DNA of 64,000 bases from Chlamydiae bacterium CG10_big_fil_rev_8_21_14_0_10_42_34 (lineage in GTDB: Bacteria; Chlamydiota; Chlamydiia; Chlamydiales; SM23-39): contig PFAD01000020.1 in assembly GCA_002773795.1 (NCBI GenBank), forward strand, positions 124,001 to 188,000, read 5' to 3'. Within the stretch, counting starts at the first letter, position 1; the number at the start of each line of letters is the position of its first letter. Positions 1-9,187 of the stretch are shown here, in pieces. The notes under the pieces were generated by a model. That model was not told the origin of the DNA. It saw nothing but the letters and a program-made list of their open reading frames with translations, and ran no database searches. The position numbers and the translations under genes are program-made.

Positions 1-306
1 AGGTTTGACTTCTAAAGGGGGAAGAACAGCTACAGGGACATCTCCGATCAATCTTCCCGTTTTACGCATGAGCTCAATGGCCTCTTTCACATGTGTTGGA
101 GGCACTTCAATTCTTTGAAATGAGATTGTGTCAAGATTACGGTTTGATTGGAGATGAATTTTGACAAGGAAAGCGAGCGCTTCACGATCACTTTCCTTTG
201 CGATAGCCCTTAGCGTATCCAGATATAAAATGCGCCTTGATCCTTGCTCTTCAATGCGAACAATGAGAGCTCTCCCCTTGCGCTCAATTTTATAATTGAG
301 TGCCAT
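1..306 (-). CDS. Unrecognised protein, N-terminal part only (gene runs off the left edge)
   Basis: An uninterrupted reading frame starts at the ATG at 306 and continues to the window edge, giving about 102 residues beginning MALNYKIERKGRALIVRIEE. It is rich in charged residues, has no signal peptide or membrane segment, and reads like the start of a soluble protein. Its first codons overlap the last 17 bases of trhO, which is transcribed in the same direction just upstream, so the two are probably co-transcribed. I do not recognise the family from this fragment. Confidence 0.6.
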   Translation of the reverse strand, partial: MALNYKIERKGRALIVRIEEQGSRRILYLDTLRAIAKESDREALAFLVKIHLQSNRNLDTISFQRIEVPPTHVKEAIELMRKTGRLIGDVPVAVLPPLEVKP

Positions 307-1234
307 TTTTCCAGGCTAACTTTTCTTCGTGGGTCCACTTGCGAAACGGCTTTGAATTTTCCTGATAGGGGCGAACGCGATCTGCATTCACACACTCAGC
401 ACAGCAACACCCCTTGAACTGTTTCAAGCAGCTTGAGCAACACAAAAATAGCTCATTACAATCCATATTCGCACAGTTGTAATAGACATCATTTTCGCAA
501 GAGCAATGAGAACATGTACTAATCGGTTTTGCATTTTCATCTAGAGGGACTGCCAAACGATCATCAAAGACAAAAAGTTTGCCTTTCCAATGGTCAGAAC
601 CTTCTTTGAGTCCATAATTAATCACACCGCCATCGAGCTGATAGATTTTCTCAAACCCCTCTTTCAACATAATTGCAGAGAAAAACTCGCAACGGATCCC
701 CCCAGTGCAATACATCATTACTGAGGTCTTTTTAGGATCCTTAGCTTCTTTGAGTTTCTTTGCGTATTCAGGAAATTGACGAAAAGTCGCAAGTTCAGGC
801 AGCTCAGAGCCCTCAAAATGACCGATTTTCCACTCATAGTCATTCCTTACGTCGATCAAAATCGTATCCTCGTCTCTTTCCTCTAGCATTTTTTTCCACA
901 CTTCAGGAGCCACATGCTCGCCCACTTTTGAAAAATCGACATCGCAGTCGACAGCCACTAGCTGCTTTCTATATTTTACAGTCATTTTTGCAAAAGGGTG
1001 TTCATTCGAGTCATGAACCTTAAAAGTAATTTCTTGATAGCGAGAATGCATCCAAGCCATATACTCATCAGCATGGTCCGCTCTTCCACTTGCCTGGCCA
1101 TTAATCCCCTGCTCAGACACATAGATGCGCCCCTTAAAGTCGCGAGAATCAAAAAATTTCTTATGAGCCTTGATCTCTGCCTGGGGATCGTCGAGCTTGC
1201 CGATGTAGTAGTATGCTAAAACTTTATATTCCAT
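290..1234 (-). CDS. trhO: tRNA uridine(34) 5-hydroxylase, rhodanese-domain protein (TrhO/YceA)
   Basis: This 314-residue protein matches the YceA/TrhO family, which makes 5-hydroxyuridine at the wobble position of tRNAs using molecular oxygen. An N-terminal acylphosphatase-like domain (about residues 1-95) precedes a rhodanese domain (about 110-215) with the active-site loop CTGGIRCE. The C-terminal third is cysteine-rich (CSHCSCEN, CCSSCLKQFKGCCCAEC), as in the longer family members, and may bind metal. The family is a single gene in Chlamydia, where it sits beside rpsD as it does here in divergent orientation. The ATG at 1234 lies just after a short AT-rich leader. Confidence 0.93.
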   Translation of the reverse strand: MEYKVLAYYYIGKLDDPQAEIKAHKKFFDSRDFKGRIYVSEQGINGQASGRADHADEYMAWMHSRYQEITFKVHDSNEHPFAKMTVKYRKQLVAVDCDVDFSKVGEHVAPEVWKKMLEERDEDTILIDVRNDYEWKIGHFEGSELPELATFRQFPEYAKKLKEAKDPKKTSVMMYCTGGIRCEFFSAIMLKEGFEKIYQLDGGVINYGLKEGSDHWKGKLFVFDDRLAVPLDENAKPISTCSHCSCENDVYYNCANMDCNELFLCCSSCLKQFKGCCCAECVNADRVRPYQENSKPFRKWTHEEKLAWKNGTQL

Positions 1235-1293
1235 GATTTACCTCAAAATAGACCTAATTTATACTGCATTCTCAAAGATCCTGGCAAATGAAT

Positions 1294-1322
1294 TTGCAAA
1301 AAATTTCCCCTTGAGCTACACT
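1294..1322 (+). promoter_or_regulatory. Predicted sigma-70-type (chlamydial sigma66) promoter of rpsD
   Basis: TTGCAA at 1294-1299 and TACACT at 1317-1322 are separated by exactly 17 bases, 36 bases before the rpsD start. Both hexamers are four-of-six or better matches to the consensus. The ribosome-binding site GGAG follows before the ATG at 1359. Confidence 0.5.
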
Positions 1323-1358
1323 CTCATGCTTTAAATCGAATATTTTTCGGAGAACCTA

Positions 1359-1979
1359 ATGGCTCGTTATAGAGGACCTAAAAACCGTATCGCTCGCAAG
1401 TATGCAGCCAACATCTTTGGCAAAGCGCGCAACCCTTTGCTTCACAAACAGCACCCTCCGGGAATGCATGGCGCGAAGCGGAAGAAAAAATCTGACTTCG
1501 GCCTTCAGCTAGACGAGCGTCAGAAACTCAAGGCAGTTTATGGCATGATTAGCCAAAAGCAGCTTGTGAATGCGTATAAAAAATCTTTGGAACGCAAAGG
1601 ACACACACCTACAATGTTCCTTGAGCAGCTAGAGTGCCGCCTAGACAACATCGTATTTCGCCTCCGATTTGCATCCTCTATTTTCGGTGCTCAACAGCTC
1701 GTATCACACGGCCACATTCAAGTGAATGGCAAGAAAGTAGACAGACGTTCCTTCATAGTAAAGCCTGGAATGGTCGTTTCAGTACGCCCAGCTTCTCGCC
1801 AAATGAAGCCAATTTTGGCATCTCAAGAAAGTATCAACCGCGAGATCCCAGAATACATGGTTCTAGAAAGTGATAAATTCGCAGGAACACTCCTTGCATC
1901 TCCGCAAATGGATCAAGTTCCCCTTCCAATTCCAATCAATATCCCTCTTGTTTGCGAATTTATTTCTCACACAACCTAA
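1359..1979 (+). CDS. rpsD: 30S ribosomal protein S4
   Basis: The 206-residue protein begins MARYRGPKNRIARKY and contains the S4 N-terminal domain followed by an S4 RNA-binding domain (about 95-155) with the motif RLDNIVFRL and SHGHIQVNGKKVD. S4 binds 16S rRNA directly and nucleates assembly of the small subunit body. The length is standard. It stands alone, as in Chlamydia, rather than in the alpha operon, with its own predicted promoter and a strong terminator immediately downstream. Confidence 0.98.
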   Translation: MARYRGPKNRIARKYAANIFGKARNPLLHKQHPPGMHGAKRKKKSDFGLQLDERQKLKAVYGMISQKQLVNAYKKSLERKGHTPTMFLEQLECRLDNIVFRLRFASSIFGAQQLVSHGHIQVNGKKVDRRSFIVKPGMVVSVRPASRQMKPILASQESINREIPEYMVLESDKFAGTLLASPQMDQVPLPIPINIPLVCEFISHTT

Positions 1980-1985
1980 AGTCAA

Positions 1986-2015
1986 AAAACCCCGGATAAC
2001 CTCCGGGGTTTTATT
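1986..2015 (+). terminator. Intrinsic terminator of rpsD
   Basis: A perfect 10-bp stem (AAAACCCCGG / CCGGGGTTTT) with a 7-base loop lies 7 bases after the rpsD stop and ends in a short T-rich tract. Confidence 0.88.
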
Positions 2016-2077
2016 CCACTCAAAAATATTTTTTATCCCCGTGCATTAAATTTGTCGATTCGCTATGTCTTAAAGTC

Positions 2078-3550
2078 ATGGTGAAAAAACTTTTTTTGCG
2101 AAAAAAACTGCAAGCTGACTTTGTCGAAATCGATGAAGAGCACCACGGATTAAAGCGCCATCTCGGCTGGTTACAACTCATTGTCATCGGAATCGGAGCC
2201 ATTATTGGCGCCGGGATTTTTGTGATTACAGGAACTGCTGCCGCACTCTACTCAGGACCTGCAGTCGTCCTCTCCTTCGTTGTTGCCTCAATTATCTGCG
2301 TCTTTGCAGGACTTTGCTACGCTGAGCTCTCCTCACTTATTCCCATTGCCGGGGGCTCTTATTCATATTCCTACGTTGCACTCGGTGAACTTCCCGCGTG
2401 GATTATCGGCTGGTCGTTAACAGGACAATATCTCTTTTCCGCATCAACGGTTGCATCGGGCTGGTCGGGATACTTAGCTAGTTTACTGAATGATTGGGGG
2501 ATCCAAATTCCCCATCAATTTGGAGGAGCTCCCCTTCACTATGAAATAGGGATGGGATGGTCTTTGACGGGCGCCTATCTGAACTTACCTGCTGTGATCC
2601 TTGTATTGCTCATTGGCTTTACCATGTTTTTGGGGATCAAAGCAGCTGCACGCCTTACGAACGTAATGGTTGTGATCAAACTTGCAACAATCGCTCTTTT
2701 TATCATCATCGGGATCCCTCACATCGATACAGCAAATTGGACCCCATTCATCCCTCCAAATTTGGGCCACTTTGGCGACTTTGGCGTGAGTGGAATATTT
2801 CGTGCAGCAGGGCTTGTCTTTTTTGCCTACCTTGGGTTTGATACAGTATCAACTCTCGCTCAAGACACAAAAAATCCAGCCAAAGATCTGCCTCGTGGAA
2901 TTTTAGGATCATTAGTTATTTGTACACTTGCCTACATTGTGGTCTCTGCCATTTTAACGGGAATTGTAAGCTATAAAATCCTCAATGTAGCAGATCCGAT
3001 TGCAGTTGCCCTCAATGCGATGGGTCCTCACTATTTTTGGGTTGTAACCATTGTAAAAATTGCAATTTTAGCAGGCCTTGCATCAGTGGTGCTTGTTCAG
3101 CTCCTTGGACAAACACGAATCTTTTTAGCCATTGGAAGAGATGGTCTTTTGCCAAAAACTTTCGCAAAGATCCACAGCAAGTTAAGAACTCCCGTCACAG
3201 CAACGCTGGTCACAACAATTATCGCGATGATTTTAACGGGAATTTTCCCTGTAGAGATCTTGGGTCAGTTGGTATCAATGCTCACCCTTTTTATTTTTTC
3301 AATTGTCTGTCTTGGCGTTTGGGTCTTAAGAAAAACGCATCCTGAGTTTGAGCGCCCCTTTAAAGTCCCTTTTGTCCCATGGATCCCACTTGCAGGGATT
3401 GTCTGCTGTGTAGCACAAATGACAATGCTTCCTCTCGTGACTTGGGTTCAAATCCTCTCTTGGCTGATCGTAGGATTCATCATCTATTTCACCTTTAGCA
3501 TAAAAAACAGCAAAATCCGAATCGAGCACACGGCTGCCGAAGACGATTAA
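2078..3550 (+). CDS. APC-family amino acid permease (YfnA/cationic amino acid transporter type)
   Basis: The 490-residue protein has about 12 hydrophobic segments and the family's first-helix motif GIGAIIGAGIFVITG at about residues 36-50, preceded by the LKRHLGWLQL lead-in typical of the CAT/YfnA branch of the amino acid-polyamine-organocation superfamily. Related proteins import amino acids across the inner membrane by cation symport or exchange; the substrate cannot be read from sequence. The C-terminus is a short charged tail. It lies between rpsD and murJ, converging on murJ with a 25-base gap. An import permease fits an intracellular organism that takes amino acids from its host. Confidence 0.88.
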   Translation: MVKKLFLRKKLQADFVEIDEEHHGLKRHLGWLQLIVIGIGAIIGAGIFVITGTAAALYSGPAVVLSFVVASIICVFAGLCYAELSSLIPIAGGSYSYSYVALGELPAWIIGWSLTGQYLFSASTVASGWSGYLASLLNDWGIQIPHQFGGAPLHYEIGMGWSLTGAYLNLPAVILVLLIGFTMFLGIKAAARLTNVMVVIKLATIALFIIIGIPHIDTANWTPFIPPNLGHFGDFGVSGIFRAAGLVFFAYLGFDTVSTLAQDTKNPAKDLPRGILGSLVICTLAYIVVSAILTGIVSYKILNVADPIAVALNAMGPHYFWVVTIVKIAILAGLASVVLVQLLGQTRIFLAIGRDGLLPKTFAKIHSKLRTPVTATLVTTIIAMILTGIFPVEILGQLVSMLTLFIFSIVCLGVWVLRKTHPEFERPFKVPFVPWIPLAGIVCCVAQMTMLPLVTWVQILSWLIVGFIIYFTFSIKNSKIRIEHTAAEDD

Positions 3551-3575
3551 ACATAATCGATAAATCTAAAGAAGA

Positions 3576-5081
3576 TTAAGCCGATTGAGTGGTTTTTTTG
3601 CGAAAGATAAGCTCTGCAACTTCAGTCAAACGCAACCGCCAAACCATAAAAGCCACTCCCCCCAAATAAAGGGCAGAAAGAAAACAAAACTGCACAGTTT
3701 GAATCACAACTGAGCGGGGCAAAACTTCCATCCACATAGACTCTATAGCCATTGCGCTTGCAGCAGGGAGAGCGCAAGCAAAGCCCATCTTCAGAAAAAA
3801 CCGCCAAAAATCGATTGAAAATGACCCTTTCCCCAAGATAACAGCATTTAAAACTGCACTCAAAGAGGTTGCAATCGCAATACTTATCGCACCCCAGCCA
3901 AGCCCAAAAACGAAAAATGCATTGAAAGCGATATTTGCCCCTACCGCAATTAAAGATCCTCTCATAGGTGTTTTATAATTTTTCTCTGCATAAAAACGGT
4001 TTGCCAAAATGAGAACAAATACAGAAGGGATCAAACCTAAGCCATATCCCCAAAGACAATCTGTTGTTTGGATCACCGCTAGCTGGCTAAAATCGCCGTG
4101 GCCATAAAGGAGATTTACACCAACAGACCCTAAAGCGAAAATACCAAATGTGCAAATCAACATTAAGGCCCCACTTGTTTTCAGAGCATGACTTAATAGC
4201 TCTTTGCGATGATCGGGATCTTCAGTTCTTGACAAAGGAGGAAGAAGCGCTCCCGATAATGCGATACCGAAAAGGGCCAAAGGCAACTGTTGAATGCGAA
4301 TTGCATACCAAAGAAACGCAGGCCCTTGCAAATCTGCAAGACGGGCGAAAATTGCATCAAGTGCACTATTGAACTGCACGGCACTGACCCCTACGATTCC
4401 TAACATCAGTGGGCGCAATAGCTTTTTAAATTCTGGCGAAAAAAAGTGGGGCCTTAACCACTGCTTTAAAGGGAGAATTTTCCTCTTTTCGAAAACAGTA
4501 ACCAGCCACTGTCCTGCAAATGCGGCTGTGATCGCAATCGATAAAAATCTGACATCTGGGCGATAAAAAACAGCTCCTATCCAGATGAAATTGAAAAGAA
4601 CAGGGGCAACTGCAGGGAGAAAGAATTTTTTCTGACACTGTAAAAGAGAGCTATTGAGTCCATAAAGGCAGATAAAAAATAGCCCAGGAATCATCCACAT
4701 CGAAAGTTCGATAATTTGGGCCCAATCAGAGCCCACAACGGGCATCAAGCCTAAACAAATTCCTTCTAAAGCGAGTACGGTAAAAATGAGGATGAGTCCC
4801 ATCGAGTAGGTCGTATCGCGATAAAATTGGCCCCCGTTTTCTTTAAGGGCGGTAAAATGGGGGATAAATCCCGCCTGAAGATTCCCCTCCCCTAAGAGGC
4901 GCCGAAACAAATTGGCGAGTCGATATGAAACCATAAAAGCGGCCACTTCAGGCGAGCTCCCAAAACTAATCGCCATCGCGATATCGCGAAACAGCCCACT
5001 CACACGACTCAAGGCAGTCCCAGCCAAAAAAGATCGGGCGGAACGTAGGATTGAGTGGGAGGTATCTACGGCTCTATTCAT
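3576..5081 (-). CDS. murJ: Lipid II flippase MurJ (MviN)
   Basis: The protein, about 501 residues from the ATG at 5081, is a MOP-superfamily membrane protein with about 14 hydrophobic segments. N-terminal features include GTALSRVSGLFRDIAMA and RLLGEGNLQAGFIPHF, which are diagnostic of MurJ/MviN. It flips lipid-linked peptidoglycan precursor across the inner membrane. In Chlamydia mviN also neighbours nfo (endonuclease IV), and here the two genes diverge from a 42-base gap. The frame could begin at a TTG nine bases upstream, but the ATG is preferred. Retention of a flippase is consistent with the peptidoglycan ring made by chlamydiae at division. Confidence 0.95.
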   Translation of the reverse strand: MNRAVDTSHSILRSARSFLAGTALSRVSGLFRDIAMAISFGSSPEVAAFMVSYRLANLFRRLLGEGNLQAGFIPHFTALKENGGQFYRDTTYSMGLILIFTVLALEGICLGLMPVVGSDWAQIIELSMWMIPGLFFICLYGLNSSLLQCQKKFFLPAVAPVLFNFIWIGAVFYRPDVRFLSIAITAAFAGQWLVTVFEKRKILPLKQWLRPHFFSPEFKKLLRPLMLGIVGVSAVQFNSALDAIFARLADLQGPAFLWYAIRIQQLPLALFGIALSGALLPPLSRTEDPDHRKELLSHALKTSGALMLICTFGIFALGSVGVNLLYGHGDFSQLAVIQTTDCLWGYGLGLIPSVFVLILANRFYAEKNYKTPMRGSLIAVGANIAFNAFFVFGLGWGAISIAIATSLSAVLNAVILGKGSFSIDFWRFFLKMGFACALPAASAMAIESMWMEVLPRSVVIQTVQFCFLSALYLGGVAFMVWRLRLTEVAELIFRKKTTQSA

Positions 5082-5123
5082 ACCTTGCAAGAATCCAATG
5101 AATTGCGATAAAATTCAACTCCT

Positions 5124-5972
5124 ATGAAAAATGTTTTGCTAGGGGCTCATACTTCCGCAGCAGGAGGCGCTCCCAATGCCCTGTATCAGGGCAAAGAAAT
5201 CGGTGCAACAACCATTCAGCTTTTCACAAGCAACCAAAAGCAGTGGAACGGAAGGGTCATCTCCGACGATGAGATTAAGCTTTGGGAAAAAGCCCTTGAT
5301 GAGACGGGCATTACCGACATCATGAGTCACGACAGCTACCTCATCAATTTAGGTTCGCCGAAACCTGAACTACTCGAGAAAAGTCGCAAAGCCTTTCGAG
5401 AAGAACTCAAACGCTGTCATCTCTTAAACATCACTTACTTAAACTTCCACCCAGGATCTGCAACAACTGGCACGACAGAAGAGTGTTTAAAGACAATCGC
5501 GGAAAGCCTGCTTGAAATGGAAGATTTGATCGCTGAAGGGAAAACAAAAATCGTCTTAGAAACGACTGCAGGTCAAGGGACAAGTGTCGGTCACCGCTTT
5601 GAACATATCGGCGCGATTATTCAAGAGGTCTGTCACAAAATCCCAATCGGTGTTTGCATGGATACATGCCACACTTTTGTCGCAGGCTATGACATCAGAA
5701 CCAAAGAGGGGTGGGATCAAACCTTGAAGGAATTTGATGAGAAAATTGGCTTGAAATACCTCTCAGCGTTTCATGTGAATGATTCGTTAAAAGACCTCGG
5801 TTCGCGCGTGGATAGACACGCCGATATTGGCGAGGGGAAAATTGGTTCAGAGTCGTTCCGTTATTTAATGCAAAATAACGATCTACCCAAATATTTAGAG
5901 ACGCCAAATGGGCCTGATAACTGGAAAAAAGAAATCGTTACACTACGGAAATATGCAGAAGAAAAAAATTAA
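5124..5972 (+). CDS. nfo: Endonuclease IV (AP endonuclease)
   Basis: The 282-residue TIM-barrel protein begins [11 protein letters not shown], the usual endonuclease IV opening, and carries the metal-ligand motifs NFHPGS, ETTAGQG (Glu ligand), [13 protein letters not shown] (Asp and His ligands) and FHVNDS / DRHADIGEG. All zinc ligands appear present. The enzyme cuts the backbone 5' of abasic sites in base-excision repair. Length is typical. The last 20 bases overlap the start of asnS, so translation of the two is probably coupled. Confidence 0.97.
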   Translation: MKNVLLGAHTSAAGGAPNALYQGKEIGATTIQLFTSNQKQWNGRVISDDEIKLWEKALDETGITDIMSHDSYLINLGSPKPELLEKSRKAFREELKRCHLLNITYLNFHPGSATTGTTEECLKTIAESLLEMEDLIAEGKTKIVLETTAGQGTSVGHRFEHIGAIIQEVCHKIPIGVCMDTCHTFVAGYDIRTKEGWDQTLKEFDEKIGLKYLSAFHVNDSLKDLGSRVDRHADIGEGKIGSESFRYLMQNNDLPKYLETPNGPDNWKKEIVTLRKYAEEKN

Positions 5973-7296
5973 AGAGATTTTACAAGGCAAAGTCGATGAT
6001 AAGGTAACAGCTCACGGGTGGGTTCGAACCGTTCGCGATCAAAAGACGTTCACGTTTATCGAAATCAACGATGGCTCGACACTTAAAAATCTCCAAGTCG
6101 TTATGGACGGCAATGTCCCCAACCTTGCAACTGGAGCCTCCCTCATTGTCCATGGACACCTCGTCGAAAGCCCTGGTAAAAATCAATCTGTTGAACTACG
6201 TGCATCCGAAGTTCACGTGATCGGCACTTGTGATCCTGCGAAATATCCACTCCAAAAAAAGCGCCATTCGTTTGAATATTTAAGAACAATTGCCCACCTT
6301 CGCCCACGCACCAACACACAAGGCGCCGTCATGCGCGTTCGCAATGCATTGTCATTCGCAACGCACCTTTTCTTCCAACAGCGCGGCTTCCTCTATCTCC
6401 AAACGCCTGTGATCACTGGATCTGACTGCGAAGGCGGAGGAGAGATGTTTCGCGTCTCAACGTTAGAAAAGCCAACAGATGATCCTTCTAAAGATTTCTT
6501 CGGGAAAAAAACTTATCTTACCGTATCCGGTCAGCTCGAAGCTGAAATCATGGCATGCGCCCTTTCAGATGTCTACACGTTCGGCCCCACTTTCCGCGCT
6601 GAAAACTCAAACACATCACGCCACTTAGCCGAATTTTGGATGATTGAGCCTGAAATGGCTTTTGCAGATCTGAAAAGTGATATGAAGTGTGCAGAAGAGT
6701 ACTTAAAGTTTTGCGTAAGCTACGCCCTAGAGCACTGCGCCGAAGACCTTGAATTTTTTGATAAGTTCATCGAACAAGGCCTTCTTGTAAGATTGCAAAA
6801 CGTCGTCGACTCCCCTTTTGCCCACATCCCTTATACAGAGGCGATCGAGATCCTTAAAAAAGCTCCTAAAACATTTGAGTTTCCCGTAAATTGGGGCACT
6901 GACCTGCAGTCTGAGCACGAAAGATATCTTGCGGAAGAGTACTGCAAAAAACCGGTCATCCTAACAGACTACCCAGCTTCTATCAAAGCGTTTTACATGC
7001 GCTCAAACCCGGACGGAAAAACAGTTGCGGCAATGGATATTTTAGTTCCCAAGATTGGAGAAATCATTGGCGGATCTCAAAGGGAAGAAAGACTCGATGT
7101 ACTCGAGAAAAAAATCGAAGACTTCAGACTCAACAAACAAGACTATTGGTGGTATCTAGAACTGCGGGAATATGGTTCTGTTCCCCATGCAGGTTTCGGC
7201 CTTGGATTTGAAAGACTCGTCCTTTTTGTAACGGGTATGGAAAACATTAGAGATGCGATTGCATTTCCACGTTTTCCAGGCCATGCTGAGTTTTAA
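5953..7296 (+). CDS. asnS: Asparaginyl-tRNA synthetase
   Basis: The protein (447 residues from the ATG at 5953) has an N-terminal OB-fold anticodon-binding domain (about 15-105) and a class IIb catalytic domain. Motif 2 appears around [20 protein letters not shown] and motif 3 as [15 protein letters not shown]; the WMIEPEMAF segment is characteristic of AsnRS. It charges tRNA-Asn directly. Chlamydia lacks this enzyme and makes Asn-tRNA through AspRS plus GatCAB transamidation, so this gene marks the window as non-Chlamydia. The frame extends upstream to 5908, but that would overlap nfo by 65 bases, and the synthetase homology starts near MQKKKIKEI. Its 3' end overlaps hemA, on the other strand, by 50 bases. 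Confidence 0.95.
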   Translation: MQKKKIKEILQGKVDDKVTAHGWVRTVRDQKTFTFIEINDGSTLKNLQVVMDGNVPNLATGASLIVHGHLVESPGKNQSVELRASEVHVIGTCDPAKYPLQKKRHSFEYLRTIAHLRPRTNTQGAVMRVRNALSFATHLFFQQRGFLYLQTPVITGSDCEGGGEMFRVSTLEKPTDDPSKDFFGKKTYLTVSGQLEAEIMACALSDVYTFGPTFRAENSNTSRHLAEFWMIEPEMAFADLKSDMKCAEEYLKFCVSYALEHCAEDLEFFDKFIEQGLLVRLQNVVDSPFAHIPYTEAIEILKKAPKTFEFPVNWGTDLQSEHERYLAEEYCKKPVILTDYPASIKAFYMRSNPDGKTVAAMDILVPKIGEIIGGSQREERLDVLEKKIEDFRLNKQDYWWYLELREYGSVPHAGFGLGFERLVLFVTGMENIRDAIAFPRFPGHAEF

Positions 7297-8203
7297 CTCT
7301 GTAGATCCTAGCAAGCTTTGTGACATTAGACCGAACTAAAGCTTCGCAGGCTTCAATCTTGTGAAGAGGTTCATTTCTTTCAATAAGTTCATCGATGTTG
7401 TACAAGTTTGTACTTTTTCCAACCTCTGGATCTACATTGCGAGGGACACTCAAGTCAAAAATCCAGTGTCGCATGCTCCCTTGCCCTTTGATTAAGTATT
7501 TCTCAGATCTGCTCGCACAAACAATCACATCAAATTGTTGCCACTCATTGAGCGCATTCCGGTCGCTTAAATGGATCCCCTCCAGTTTCACAGCATCGAG
7601 ATATCTCGTACATATTGAAATGTTTTGCACATCTTTGTGCTGTAAAAAAGAGATCAAACCCCGATTGATTTCTGAGTGACCAACAATCAAAATCCTCTTG
7701 TTTTTCCAATTTGTCATCTGCCAAAGCTTGCTATAAAGAGTGGGCGAGCCTCTTTCGAGCTCAAGCTGCGTGCGAACTGTTTTTCCAACCTTTAAAGCCT
7801 TTTGAAATGCAAAGTGCAAGCATGAAGGTAAAACCCTTGCCTTTCCATAGGCAAGCTTCACTTGGCGCTGAATTTCAGTTTCGGCAAAAATAGCACTATC
7901 AAGACCTGCTGTAACTCTACAAAGATGGGTAAAACAATCGGTACCAAAGTAAGAATACAGACGATGCTCAAACGGAACTTCGATCTGTTTTCTTAAATAT
8001 GCCAATAGATCGCTATGGACTCCCGGAAGATCGTCATCACTGAAGTAAATTTCTGTCCGATTACATGTAGAAAGGACTACGATGGGATGTGAGAAAAAAA
8101 TGGCTCGTTCGCCATTGAGAGTTTGTGCACCGCGAGCAATCGCTTCTCTTAGAGCTAAATCCGCTGTTTTAAAATTAATGCCAAGGACGCCAATTGATAA
8201 CAT
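7247..8203 (-). CDS. hemA: Glutamyl-tRNA reductase, short form
   Basis: The protein (318 residues) carries the catalytic cysteine in [12 protein letters not shown] (about residues 43-54), the [26 protein letters not shown] segment of the catalytic domain, and an NADPH-binding domain around [13 protein letters not shown]. It reduces Glu-tRNA to glutamate-1-semialdehyde, the first step of C5 heme synthesis. Typical GluTRs are about 420 residues and end in a helical dimerisation domain, which is largely absent here. The gene follows recX with a 4-base gap. Its 3' end runs 50 bases into asnS on the opposite strand, so the C-terminal residues are shaped by a shared region. Confidence 0.9.
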   Translation of the reverse strand: MLSIGVLGINFKTADLALREAIARGAQTLNGERAIFFSHPIVVLSTCNRTEIYFSDDDLPGVHSDLLAYLRKQIEVPFEHRLYSYFGTDCFTHLCRVTAGLDSAIFAETEIQRQVKLAYGKARVLPSCLHFAFQKALKVGKTVRTQLELERGSPTLYSKLWQMTNWKNKRILIVGHSEINRGLISFLQHKDVQNISICTRYLDAVKLEGIHLSDRNALNEWQQFDVIVCASRSEKYLIKGQGSMRHWIFDLSVPRNVDPEVGKSTNLYNIDELIERNEPLHKIEACEALVRSNVTKLARIYRVKTQHGLENVEMQSHL

Positions 8204-8207
8204 TCCA

Positions 8208-8603
8208 TCAATCTACTCCTTGGTAAGAGAAAATTTCAATAACGATATCGAGATCAAATCCCTTTCTCTGCAAAGTGCGCATTGCTTTTTCTTTAGATCC
8301 CAACTTACTTTTCAATTCCAGAACTTTCTCTTTTTGCATAGAGCGGGTGATTAATGCGCGAACTTCTTGCCGAGGCAATCTCAGTTTAAACTCAATGTAT
8401 CTCGGTCCATATCCTCTTCGATGCAAACTCAAAATCACTTCGTCATCTTTTAAAAACCCTAAACGCTTGCAATCTTGAATCACCTTCTCACACACCTCCT
8501 TGCTACACCCTTTTTCCTCTAACTTTCGGAAGAGGACGGTGCTATGGTACGTGCGCATCGAGAGGAGGCGAAATGCTTTCTTGCGGGCTACAGAATAATC
8601 CAT
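8208..8603 (-). CDS. recX: RecX-like regulatory protein
   Basis: The 131-residue helical protein opens with ARKKAFRLLSMRTYHSTVLFRKLEEKG and continues with VIQDCKRLGFLKDDE, the repeated three-helix pattern of RecX. RecX proteins cap RecA filaments and modulate recombination. The usual family length is 140-260 residues, so this is a compact version. It is transcribed ahead of hemA, 4 bases apart, so the two likely form an operon. Assignment rests on the N-terminal repeat; the C-terminal half is more diverged. Confidence 0.75.
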   Translation of the reverse strand: MDYSVARKKAFRLLSMRTYHSTVLFRKLEEKGCSKEVCEKVIQDCKRLGFLKDDEVILSLHRRGYGPRYIEFKLRLPRQEVRALITRSMQKEKVLELKSKLGSKEKAMRTLQRKGFDLDIVIEIFSYQGVD

Positions 8604-8634
8604 CTTTCATATAACATAGAACTAGAGGTGATTT

Positions 8635-8913
8635 ATGGTAAACAATCCTAATTCTGTCCCCCCTCCTGGGCATGGACCTAAAGAGACCCACACAACCCCT
8701 GCAAGCAAGACGGAGCCGAAAAACACGGGTAGCTTCGCATTTAAAAAAGATCATACCTTTCTTCACATGAAATTTACCGCAAAACAGTGGAATAAGTTGA
8801 TGAATATCATGCTGAAGAACTTAAGTAGCTATATCAACAAGACCTTCCAAAAAATGACAGCGAAGTTAAAAAAAGATTGGGCAAGAGGCGAAGGTAAAGA
8901 CGTAAGCGACTAA
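8635..8913 (+). CDS. Hypothetical 92-residue protein
   Basis: A proline/threonine-rich N-terminus (about 1-35, with PPPGHGPKETHTTPASKTEP) is followed by a basic amphipathic helical region, LMNIMLKNLSSYINKTFQKMT, and an acidic end. There is no signal peptide or membrane segment. It lies divergently from recX with a 31-base gap that contains AGAGGTG before the ATG. A disordered N-terminus plus helical C-terminus resembles small secreted proteins or chaperone partners in type III systems, but I do not recognise the family and this is only a resemblance. Confidence 0.6.
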   Translation: MVNNPNSVPPPGHGPKETHTTPASKTEPKNTGSFAFKKDHTFLHMKFTAKQWNKLMNIMLKNLSSYINKTFQKMTAKLKKDWARGEGKDVSD

Positions 8914-8933
8914 ATGTTAATCGCTTACACTCT

Positions 8934-8962
8934 TTGACAAAGAATTTTTTTTATGCTATACT
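8934..8962 (+). promoter_or_regulatory. Strong consensus promoter of the small gene at 8988
   Basis: TTGACA at 8934-8939 (perfect -35) and TATACT at 8957-8962 are spaced by 17 bases, with a TG at 8954-8955 giving an extended -10. This is the best promoter match I found in the window. It overlaps any longer reading frame that would begin at 8934 and so fixes the gene start downstream, at 8988. Confidence 0.85.
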
Positions 8963-8987
8963 AGACCTATCCAAAGGATGGGTTAAT

Positions 8988-9134
8988 ATGAATATTAGCA
9001 ACTTAAGTCCAGCCACAAATCAATTCAACAAGCAATTTGAAATGCAAGTCGCTCAGAATATGTCAGATATAGAGCAACAAGCGATTCAAAAGCAAAAAGA
9101 GCTCGATGCCGAGCAACAGCAAAATCAGGGCTAA
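8988..9134 (+). CDS. Small conserved-looking 48-residue protein
   Basis: The ATG at 8988 follows AAAGGATGG and gives a 48-residue polar protein, MNISNLSPATNQFNKQFEMQ onward, which ends in a Gln-rich helix. It has no membrane segment. A consensus promoter drives it, so it is probably abundantly expressed. It sits directly before rluD, where Chlamydia also has a small unnamed gene. The function is unknown; coiled-coil or adaptor behaviour would suit the composition. Confidence 0.65.
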   Translation: MNISNLSPATNQFNKQFEMQVAQNMSDIEQQAIQKQKELDAEQQQNQG

Positions 9135-9187
9135 AAAAGCGATCTTGAGCCCAATTAATTTTTAAGGTAAGATAAAGGCCGGTTTTT

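Noticed and set aside
5908-5952. Longer N-terminus for AsnRS starting at 5908
   Set aside because: It would overlap nfo by 65 bases and the added residues have no homology; ATG at 5953 fits the OB-fold start.
8934-8987. N-terminal extension of the small gene before rluD
   Set aside because: The frame includes the consensus promoter hexamers, so it cannot be part of the transcript.
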